This document shows positions 53,814-60,650 of a stretch of 64,000 bases of DNA, piece by piece. The notes under the pieces were generated by a model. That model saw only the letters and a program-made list of their open reading frames with translations. It did not search any database and was not told where the DNA came from. The position numbers and the translations under genes were made by a program. The stretch spans positions 1,777,528 through 1,841,527 of the forward strand of contig NC_045140.1 of assembly GCF_008831285.2 (NCBI RefSeq), written 5' to 3'. Position 1 is the stretch's first letter, and every line of letters starts with the position of its first letter. This DNA comes from Nymphaea colorata (Eukaryota > Streptophyta > Magnoliopsida > Nymphaeales > Nymphaeaceae).

Positions 53814-56800
53814 AAAAAATCACAAAACACAGTATAGAAGTAATTAACATACAAATATATCAGCTTTCTTGATTCTTCGTCGCATCATCAAGATTAGAAG
53901 GAACAACAGGTCACACTTTTAAGATATATTGACATTGCTATGGTTATGGCTCACACTATTATCGAAGAGTCAAGTTATAGAGAAGGAATGAATTTTTGAA
54001 ACATTGTATAGAAGATTTTAAATGACAAGTTGTGAAGAACTATGTACAAGAAAGGTTTAGAGTGAAAAAGGAAACAAGAAAAGAGAGGGGGATTTTTAAT
54101 TTTCAACTCAAAAACTGGACAACTTTGGACTTGGTCAAAGTTAACCGAGTCCGAAAATGGACAAAAATGATCCCGGGTACGTTGACCGTACCCAGTACTG
54201 CGTTGACCGCACCAGGGCCGTACCCGTACCATACGGGTACTCCTCCTTAAGAGGAGTACCCGTGTGACATAGGTTACCATCTATTACTTGATATATGCAA
54301 TTAAGGGATGATAGTGGGATGTAACTGAATCAATATAACTTTTTGCTGATTCATCAAATTGGATATTACTTTATTGGCTTGGAATGGATTTGATTCCTCA
54401 TATCAGACCATGATCTAGATCCACAGGATTCAATGTCTTTTGAGTCTTTACCTAATCAGAGTCTTTGTGTTAAAATTTCTTAATTGTTTGGAACTTTTTA
54501 TGATGACTCTTTTTTGCTCTCTCTATATTGACTATGTAATAAAGAAATGAGGATATTAATTTAATAATGTGAAATCATTTGTTTGTGTGGCGCACTTCAG
54601 AGTTCCTGCATCTTCCTCTTGTCTTAATTACTTTGGGTGCGACTTGATGCCAAAACTAACACTTTATTGACACAAGTCCACTACATTATGTGGTAAATCC
54701 ATGTGTGCATGTTTTGCAGACTTTAGCTTGTACTTTGTAGAGATATGTACAACTCAATAATGACTAGCTGCTTGTTGTGTCAAAGAATTCCGAGGAACAT
54801 GTGTCAAAGAATTCCGAGGAACATGTTAAGGAGAGTAATTCTTTATGATAAAGTATGTTGTCTAATGGTTTCTGTATATGGGGTAGGTGTGCTTTAGAAA
54901 GCATAAATATGGGAAATGAACATTTCAGTGGAAAAGAAATTCTTCTTTCCCTTACAATGCCTGAAAAGAATTGGAGTCTGAGATCTTCTGCACTGCATGT
55001 TTATGGTGTTCTGTTATGAGTTTTTACATGGGAATTCTTGTCTTGTCTTTACCTTTTCCAGAATAAAAAAGTTTATCACTGTATGTGTTGAACTTTTGAA
55101 GTAACTCATGCAGTTGGCTGCATCTTTGGGCCCACGCTTCTATGAAAACATATACAAGTGCAAGCAGATATCAGAAACTGGAGCTCAGCAGGTACAATGG
55201 CTATTGAGAAAACATTGGTCATACAGATTCTGTGATGGAACTGCAACACTATGACGTCATTCTCTTTCTGGTTTATATGTTACAAATGATAGTTTTCTTA
55301 CTCTTTTGTGATTGGGAACTGATGGGGGATAGCTCAATTAAAATACAATACAGTTTTAAGTAGCATATTGGACTTTTTTTATTTACAAACTAGAACTATG
55401 ACTAGGTTTTACCATTTTAGTATATGATGCTGATTTAGTATGAGCTGTGTAGATTTGTGAAGCTTGGAAAAACCTGACGTACATTTTTTACTGAGATAGT
55501 TTTCTTCTCCCTTGCAATTGGAACTTAATGGGGGATAATTCAATTAAGATACAGTATTAAGCAGCATATTGGGTTTCTCTATTTACAAACTAGAACTGTG
55601 ACTAGGTTTTACCATTTCATTTTATGATGTTGCTGTAGGATGAACTGTGTATATTTGTGAAGATTGGGATGGAAAATTCGATGTACGATTGAGCTCCAGT
55701 CTATCTGAGATACGTTCAGCTCAATTTGGGCACCTCAAAGAAACAGCTTTGAATCAAAGCTGCTTTCTATGTCACGAAAATTGGAAAATTATTTTATATT
55801 GGTAATAATGCACTTATAAGATGTTGAAAATAGGGGCAAATGAATGATATTGTTGCTGCAGTAATCTCCATATAAAAGAATGTTATATCTGCTATCTATT
55901 ACACAGGAAACAATATTCAAATTCTGAAACTACACTTGAACTTTCTATAGAGTTGTTTCACTAGGCGTAATCCATATCCTGTGAGAATGAATTGCAGTAG
56001 TAGCATTTAGTTGGACCCATAACAGCTCGTGATGAGAGAAGCCCCTTGTAGTTACTGAGAATTCTCTACTGTGATGGAATAATACCAGAATATGTTGTTA
56101 TACATAGTATTCACGGGTTGATGTATATTTCCCATTGAAGGTTGAGAGTTTTTGTAATGGTCCACTTGATGACCTATACGGGTGTGATTGCAGATGCTGC
56201 TAGATACACAGGCAGTGAAGACAATTCTGTTGGAAATCCCTACTCTCGGAAAGCAGGTACAAATTTTATTTAGAAACTAGACCCGCTTTAGAACTTTAGG
56301 TTTTAACTTTTAATGCTGCAATAGTGTATTGTTGAATAGTTCATTTTGTTGTCAATTTCTTTGTATTTTGCTGTGTGTTAAATGTCATTCTGCAGCATTG
56401 CTTATTCAAGTCATATTCTTGCATAGGCCTCTGGTGCCCCTGGCTACTCAACATTTGTCAGCAGGGAGATGAGTAAAGCTGAGGCGCTTCTGAAGGTAAG
56501 AGCTTCATTGGTTGGAAAAAATTCAATCATATGAGAAAATGTAATAATGCACAAGATGTTCTTTTTTGCAGGTGATCTTATCTCCTGTTGAATCTGTAGC
56601 TGATACATACCGTGCCCTTCTACCTGAAGGGACTCCTTCAGACTTCCAGCGGATACTTGAGCTCAAGGTTCTCTCTCTCTCTCTCTCTCTCGCTCTCTCT
56701 CATGTGTGTGTGTTTTCTGCATGCATGTTCATAGATCCGAGCCCTTGGGCTCATGTTAAGACAGCCGGAGTCTGTTAACTGTTGAACATAACTTTATCTG

Positions 56801-57400
56801 TGGATGTGATCATAATCAGCAAAGATTACATGGTGAGGACATTAAATGATCAGAAGACGTGTGTTAAAATTGTTCTCTGAAAAATGAGTGAAAGCACCAT
56901 GTGGTCAACAGTGAAAAAGAATGTCATCGTTGGTGTATTGCAGTAACTGAGGTTGTTAGTAGCTACCACATGAATGGTTTTTTTTTTATAACGAAATTTG
57001 AGCTTGAAAAGAAAAAGCATTTACATGGTAGGTGCACCTTCCTTTTAAAAAAAGAAGGAAGTCAATGCCATGACTTTTCAAAATATTTTCCGGCATCATA
57101 TTTCAGGGGCTGAAGAAGACGGACCAGCAAATGATACTAGACGATTTCAACAAGCATAGCTCTGGAATCGCACAGCAGCCACCACCAGTTCCAACAGCAG
57201 TTTTGCCCACTTCTCCAGCTGTCAATGTATCAGTCACCGCTGCTGCCACCACCACCATTGCTACCAGGGAGGATGTGATCACCCGTGCAGCAGCTCTTGG
57301 CAGGGGTGCAGCAACTACTGGCTTCAAGCGATTTCTTGCCCTGACTGAGGCTGCAAAAGACCGCAAAGATGGGCCTTTCCGTAAATTGTTCAATCAGTGA
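26909..57400 (+). CDS. VPS53: VPS53, GARP/EARP tethering complex subunit (24 coding exons)
   Basis: An 826-residue protein matching plant VPS53 (Arabidopsis HIT1) from [16 protein letters not shown] to the C-terminus. VPS53 joins VPS51, 52 and 54 in the GARP complex, which tethers endosome-derived vesicles at the trans-Golgi; in Arabidopsis it supports heat and osmotic tolerance. Exons: 26909-26957, 29616-29710, 31650-31706, 31900-32050, 33503-33573, 34781-34905, 37204-37364, 37448-37589, 42350-42413, 44976-45176, 45270-45311, 45801-45905, 46011-46070, 46533-46610, 48459-48566, 48683-48748, 49488-49565, 49648-49781, 49916-50009, 55114-55191, 56194-56256, 56427-56495, 56572-56667, 57107-57400. 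All use GT-AG and join in frame with no stop. Residues 1 to about 400 are the Vps53 N-terminal domain, with a helical, probably coiled-coil stretch at about 50-115 ([20 protein letters not shown]). Landmarks are [39 protein letters not shown] and the tail [18 protein letters not shown]. Acidic residues 325-385 are a low-conservation linker. The gene appears intact; only splice details at weak sites are uncertain. Confidence 0.95.
26958..29615 (+). other. VPS53: VPS53 intron 1
   Basis: The intron is 2.66 kb and phase 1 (donor ACAG|GTTTGA, acceptor TACAG at 29615). No gene or definable transposon was found. About 28560-28640 resembles old transposon-end sequence (TTGCCCTTGCCAGCCACTGGCTT) without usable boundaries. 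Confidence 0.6.
29711..31649 (+). other. VPS53: VPS53 intron 2
   Basis: The intron is 1.94 kb and phase 0, AT-rich. I see no gene, long repeat or element ends. Short frames here lack family motifs. Confidence 0.6.
32051..33502 (+). other. VPS53: VPS53 intron 4, with copia-like primer-site motif and perfect hairpin
   Basis: The intron is 1.45 kb and phase 1. At 32569-32580 is TGGTATCAGAGC, the sequence Ty1/copia elements use to pair with initiator tRNA-Met. It follows ...CATGACA, so a decayed 5' LTR may end at 32568. The CT-rich block 32440-32550 would lie in that LTR. No gag or pol similarity is seen downstream. A 15-bp perfect hairpin lies at 33027-33060. Confidence 0.45.
33027..33060. repeat. 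Perfect 15-bp hairpin with 4-nt loop
   Basis: TGATGTAGAATGAAC at 33027-33041, loop CAGT, then the exact reverse complement at 33046-33060. It is not a low-complexity run, so the symmetry is unlikely to be chance. It may be the remnant of a miniature inverted-repeat element or a structured RNA segment within the VPS53 pre-mRNA. Confidence 0.75.
33574..34780 (+). other. VPS53: VPS53 intron 5
   Basis: The intron is 1.21 kb and phase 0 (GAG|GTATGA to TTTTTTCAG). No gene or defined repeat was found, only AT-rich sequence. Confidence 0.6.
35941..36356. mobile_element. hAT-like miniature element in VPS53 intron 6
   Basis: The left end TAGGGCTGCTCAAT pairs with the inverted right end TAGGACTGTTCAAT (12 of 14). 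The interior carries GAGTTGAGT, GCTTGAGC and GGCTCAGCTCAGC motifs typical of hAT subterminal repeats. The flanking octamers (ACCTATTG, ACATGTCA) match poorly, so the target duplication is eroded or the boundary is off by a few bases. Confidence 0.55.
37785..38124. mobile_element. GTACCC-rich hAT-like miniature element, copy A (VPS53 intron 8)
   Basis: The left end reads TTATGAAACATGGGTAC and the right end GTACCTACGTGACATAG, imperfect inverted repeats. Flanking octamers GTTGCTGC (37777-37784) and GTTGTTGC (38125-38132) match in 7 of 8. The interior aligns by eye with copy B (40788-41121), with shared TTTTAGTATTTTTTGTACC and TTTTTGTTCAGT blocks. It is 340 bp and non-coding. Confidence 0.7.
39340..39730 (-). 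mobile_element. Ty3-type retrotransposon remnant, C-terminal integrase region (VPS53 intron 8)
   Basis: Read on the minus strand, about 39720-39640 gives [18 protein letters not shown], matching the post-integrase K-L-S-P-R-F-Y-G-P-F motif of Ty3 polyproteins. About 39520-39430 gives [19 protein letters not shown], matching the chromodomain-like V-x-W-x-x-x-x-E-E-x-T-W-E-D motif. Several stops and frame changes separate them. LTR-derived sequence may continue below 39340, but no boundary is visible. Confidence 0.7.
40788..41121. mobile_element. GTACCC-rich hAT-like miniature element, copy B (VPS53 intron 8)
   Basis: It begins CTACAAAACAAGGGTACGG and ends CTGTACCCATATGGCATAG. Flanking octamers ATTAGGGT and CTCAGGGT match in 6 of 8. 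It has the same orientation and interior as copy A 3 kb upstream, including a short (AT)n run at about 41041-41054. Confidence 0.6.
41278..41366. repeat. (AT)n followed by (GTAT)n microsatellite
   Basis: A pure (TA)n run of about 48 bp at 41280-41328 is followed by TATG/GTAT repeats to about 41366, inside VPS53 intron 8. It generates artefactual minus-strand YIYIYI frames. Confidence 0.9.
42414..44975 (+). other. VPS53: VPS53 intron 9
   Basis: The intron is 2.56 kb and phase 0. There is a small cluster of AATAATAATAAAT(T) repeats at about 43360-43435 and an (AT)n run at about 44827-44847. No gene or bounded transposon was recognised. Confidence 0.6.
47168..47900. mobile_element. Non-autonomous hAT-like element with perfect 8-bp target duplication (VPS53 intron 14)
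   Basis: The ends are CAATGTTAT and ATAACATTG, perfect 9-bp inverted repeats. Both are flanked by the octamer CTTGTATA (47160-47167 and 47901-47908). Subterminal regions are packed with GTATCG/CGATAC in both orientations. The 16-bp palindrome CGTATCGTACGATACG occurs twice (47255-47270 and 47284-47299). The 733-bp interior is AT-rich and encodes nothing recognisable. The 8-bp duplication and CAATGTTAT ends indicate hAT. Confidence 0.88.
47993..48096. repeat. 52-bp tandem duplication in VPS53 intron 14
   Basis: A 52-bp unit starting GACAAAGTTGATGTGTTGA and ending CAATATTATTTTT occurs at 47993-48044 and 48045-48096 with a few substitutions. It lies about 90 bp downstream of the hAT-like element. 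Confidence 0.8.
50274..50543 (-). pseudogene. Ty1/copia reverse transcriptase fragment (VPS53 intron 19)
   Basis: The minus-strand frame reads [20 protein letters not shown], then [20 protein letters not shown] and [16 protein letters not shown]. This is the copia RT segment after the catalytic YVDD, up to the start of the RNase H region. It is only about 90 residues long and the rest of pol is absent or frame-broken, so it is a dead relic. Confidence 0.88.
51720..52215 (-). pseudogene. Ty1/copia pre-integrase and integrase fragments (VPS53 intron 19)
   Basis: Minus strand: 52215-52030 reads [16 protein letters not shown]...[18 protein letters not shown], the gag-pre-integrase region. Then 51862-51720 reads [13 protein letters not shown], a TGA stop, and [20 protein letters not shown], then [10 protein letters not shown], the integrase core. 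The first catalytic Asp (HSD in functional elements) is Asn, and the following Trp codon is a stop. Order and strand agree with the RT fragment at 50274-50543, so all belong to one decayed element. Confidence 0.85.
53666..54272. mobile_element. GTACCC-rich hAT-like element, long copy (VPS53 intron 19)
   Basis: The ends CTATGTCACA and TGTGACATAG are perfect 10-bp inverted repeats. Flanking octamers GTTATCAT (53658-53665) and GTTACCAT (54273-54280) match in 7 of 8. The ends resemble copies A and B in intron 8. The interior holds a (TA)n run of about 70 bp (53739-53810). Near the right end is an 11-bp perfect hairpin, GGGTACTCCTC at 54235-54245 with its complement at 54251-54261. It is non-coding. 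Confidence 0.8.
54778..54823. repeat. 24-bp tandem duplication (VPS53 intron 19)
   Basis: TGTCAAAGAATTCCGAGGAA followed by CA occurs twice with a 24-bp period, with no differences visible. Confidence 0.8.
55288..55690. repeat. Diverged ~207-bp tandem duplication (VPS53 intron 20)
   Basis: Copy 1 begins GATAGTTTTCTTACTC at 55288 and copy 2 begins GATAGTTTTCTTCTCC at 55495. Shared blocks include GGGGGATA-CTCAATTAA, GTAGCATATTGG / GCAGCATATTGG, TTTACAAACTAGAACT, TGACTAGGTTTTACCATTT and TTTGTGAAG-TTGG. There are several substitutions and short gaps, so the duplication is old. Confidence 0.8.
56668..56702 (+). repeat. VPS53: (CT)n microsatellite abutting the intron 23 donor site
   Basis: Exon 23 ends CTCAAG at 56667. 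The intron opens GTTCTCTCTCT and runs into a (CT)n tract to about 56702, then GTGTGTGTG. The donor therefore lacks the usual GTAAGT context. Confidence 0.85.
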
Positions 57401-57870
57401 TCCAAATTTGGAGACCACAACATTTGTACATAATGTGTATTTCTATCGTCTTGAGCAGTCAAGTGTTATGTCATGCCTTACTAAAACACATTTTTGTTGT
57501 GCCTCCTCCATTCTTTAGCCATGTAAAAATTGAGTTATGCCAGTGATCGTCGTGCTGGTTCATTCTTTTGATTCTATCTATCGGCAGTATTCTTTTCTTG
57601 ATACTCTTCGAACCATTCCTTCTGCAAAGGCATGTCATGTGCCCTAAGGATCAGCAAAAACGTTAGCAATCTTTTGTCCTGAATAGCTGGCTTCATATGA
57701 ACAGCTTATTCTGAATGTTGTATGTCCCTGACAGTTTAAATGGCATCGTTCTCTCTAACAAATGTGAGCAAAGCTTATTTGGGACCGATTTGTGTGTTAC
57801 GTCCATGACAAGCGATTGTTTGTTATGAAAAAATTGTTTCCATACATGCCCATAAATAAAAAAAAGTCAT
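57401..57870 (+). other. VPS53: VPS53 3' UTR and candidate poly(A) signal
   Basis: T-rich sequence follows the stop codon. The first canonical AATAAA is at 57855-57860, about 455 bases downstream. Non-canonical plant signals upstream could be used instead, so the 3' end is only approximate. Confidence 0.35.
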
Positions 57871-58946
57871 CAAACCTAAAGCTAATGTTTTTATCTAAAT
57901 GCCTGTGAATATAGGAAGACGATTTTCAGAAAACTATAGCTAAACAATTCAACTTTGAATTTTTACCTCAACTCCCTTCAACACGGGACAATAGATTTCC
58001 CCTGTTTTTATCTAAATGTTCTCTGCAGTTGCTATAAGATATTACCTGCCATAACATTACGTTCCTCGTACAAGGTTCACTGGTCATGCATTGGTGGATA
58101 AATGGATTGATAGCATTAACAGCTGTCTTACATTGGTGGCGAAGAGGACAGCGTCTGAAGAAGGCACATCTCCCAACTCGTGAATAGTCAACCATTTTTG
58201 TTTTAGTGGATAAATCATAAATCGATCTAAGTGCATTAGAGTAGGCATTTATAGAAGATAGGCTGGTTCATTAAATTATTAGGCAGAATGTTGAGAAGTA
58301 ACGAAATAAGAAAAGTAAACAAAGAAATAAAATAGCCCATTCCAATGTCAGTGCTTTATTTCAAACGTCAAGGACCTTTCATGTTATAGTATTATCGTTG
58401 CAGATGCCATAATATTGGACCTGTTGACGACTGCACTTGGTTGCGGAGACTAGAAGAAGGCACTAACAAACAGAGTGCCAGCAACAAGTGTCCTATTTGT
58501 GTATTATTTACATCATTTTGCTACATTATGTTATGAAATTGTACTTCTGTGCATGTGCAAATACATCACTTTATTTCCTTACACTACCATTGGCTCAACA
58601 ATGGATATGCATAAGGATGGGTAGATAAAAGAAACTTGGGTTCTTTAACTTCTATAGAAGCTAGGACAAACCCCAGCCTCATGTGTAGGAAAAGAGGAGC
58701 GCAAGTAGAAGCAAGGAACGGAAGCACCCGTGGAATATATGAACCGCTCATAATGTGTGCAATTTGGTTGTCTTGAATAAACTGACTGGAGAGGAGAGCG
58801 TCACTAGCTTGCAAAAGAACTCCACCAAGGGGAAGCATGACCTCCAAAGAGCTTCCACCAAATGGTAGACTCCTATAGTCCTATTGTGAGCTGCCTGTTG
58901 TAACCCTTTTCTCCAGTTTTCTTAGACTAGTAGTACCATTTATATG
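57871..58946. other. Intergenic, no gene recognised
   Basis: AT-rich DNA with short frames lacking motifs. Nothing identifiable. Confidence 0.5.
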
Positions 58947-59284
58947 TAGGGACATTAATGGATCGGATGCTTTTTCTAATATTCACATATTTGGATCCAA
59001 ATACTAACAAAAAAAGTCATATTCGAATCTCAATCCAAAATCCAATTTCACAATATGAATCCAATCCGAATTTTGAACCGAATTTGTCGATTGTCAAAAT
59101 GTAAGGGCATTAGATGTAAGATATTAAAATAAATCTAATCCAAATCCAATTGAGTGTTTATGTATATCCAGATCCGAATCTAGTCATATGTCATTTCTTC
59201 AATATGAATCCCATCTGATTTCTTAATCACATATTAAATCTTCAGAGCGGTTCGGTCACATATCTGATCCAATTATTGACACTA
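58947..59284. mobile_element. GAATCC-rich miniature element, copy 2
   Basis: This is a diverged relative of 15806-16173 in the same orientation. It starts TAGGGACATTAATGG and ends ATTATTGACACTA. Shared landmarks include TTGTCAAAATGTAAGGGCAT, TGTTTATGTATAT and GTCATTTCTTCAA, with many AATCC/GAATC motifs. Flanking octamers do not match convincingly. Confidence 0.5.
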
Positions 59285-59642
59285 TTGTTTGTATGGACCG
59301 TGAAAATACTGCTTAAAAGTTTCCATTGATTTTGTATGATTTTTCTATTTTGACAACTTAAAAAAGTGCCTAATAGCATTTGCACAACTTAATACGATCT
59401 TTTTTTCGATTTTGAAAAAAAAAAAAAAAGGAACTGAAGTAGTCTGAGGAATAGAGCAGCCACCTTTTAATTTAATTGAAGATATGAAAAAATAAAAGGA
59501 GCACCTTCTGGCACCGGGAAACAAATAGGTGAGAGCTGCGTCTTAACCCTTCACATCAATGTGTGGACCTAGGAACGGTCCCTGACAAACATGTAACAAC
59601 GTTGATCGGGACAATAAAAAGGCAAGGGAGAATAAATAGAAC

Positions 59643-59714
59643 GACCGTGATGGGACTCGAACCCACAATCTCCCGCTCCGGAGGCGAGCGCCTTATCCAT
59701 TAGGCCACACGGTC
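59643..59714 (-). tRNA. trnR-CCG: tRNA-Arg (anticodon CCG)
   Basis: The minus strand gives 72 nt that fold as a full cloverleaf. The acceptor stem GACCGTG/CACGGTC has seven pairs. The D arm is GCC...GGC, the anticodon stem CTCGC/GCGGG with loop CTCCGGA (anticodon CCG), the variable loop AGATT, and the T arm GTGGG-TTCGAGT-CCCAT. Anticodon CCG reads CGG, arginine. CCA is not encoded and there is no intron, as expected for a nuclear plant tRNA-Arg. The A box (TGGCCTAATGG) and B box (GGTTCGAGTCC) are intact. A T5 run on the sense strand (A run at 59616-59620) about 22 nt past the 3' end is a likely Pol III terminator. Confidence 0.95.
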
Positions 59715-60650
59715 TGACACATACAAAGCTGTTAACTTTTTCTTTGTTAACTCTTTCATTTTATGTTGTATCCACTAGCTCTTCTACCCTGTTACAGCCT
59801 CCAGGTTCAATGGATTGTACCCGCCACTATTTCTCGATCGGACTCTCATCCTTCGATACTGCTCACAATAACAAGTCTCTAGCTCGAGTCTGGTCTAACC
59901 TCCAAGCAGAATCTGGTAGGGTCGGGCCTATTTACTATACTGAACACGATCGAGCCTGGTTTTTAGTCTAAGTCCACACCGACACCAATTCCAGGATTGG
60001 TCCTAAGCCACCATGTCTTCCCACTAGCCCCTGCCACAATCCAATTTCTCGCTTCTAATTGATCGAGATGCACACATCTTACTACAACAAAACTAGAAAG
60101 AGGCTTGAAGACCTAAAACAACCAGGGGTGAGGCAGGTGCGTGGGTGGGAATTGCCCACAAAAAAGTTTTTATTTTTATATTGAAATTTCGTTGCAGTTT
60201 TTCTGGTGCCCCTTAAAATTATATAACTAATTTCCCTTAACCAAATTTTTTGGGCTCCATCAGCTTAATAGAACCCAATTCCTCATAAATTTTCCATTGC
60301 ACAACGCCTAAAGATTCAAAGCTACCATGGCAATTCTTTATTTTTATTTTATAGTAAGTGGGATGTTCCAGAAAATAGTTTACTAGGTTCCAAATGAGGA
60401 TGGAAAACTTTAGAGAAAAAAAAGTTGTTTCATTGTTTGGAAGACCGGGAAAGATAATATATCCATGAACCCGATCGATGATGTTGGTGAAACAGAATAA
60501 AAGCAATGAAAAATAAAATGTTACCATTGAATCGGCCGCGAAGAATGTGCCCCGGCTAGATATATTATAGCGCTTTTGTGATGGTGGTTTTGGGTTAGAT
60601 TGGTCTTGCATAGAGATCAATATTTGCCTGACCCTACTTAGTTGTAGATG
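59715..60650. other. Intergenic, no gene recognised
   Basis: No gene was recognised. The segment at about 60120-60245 (GGGTGAGGCAGGTGCG...GAATTGCCCAC...GTGCCCCTTAAAATT) resembles decayed transposon ends seen at about 14505 and 17737. Confidence 0.45.
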
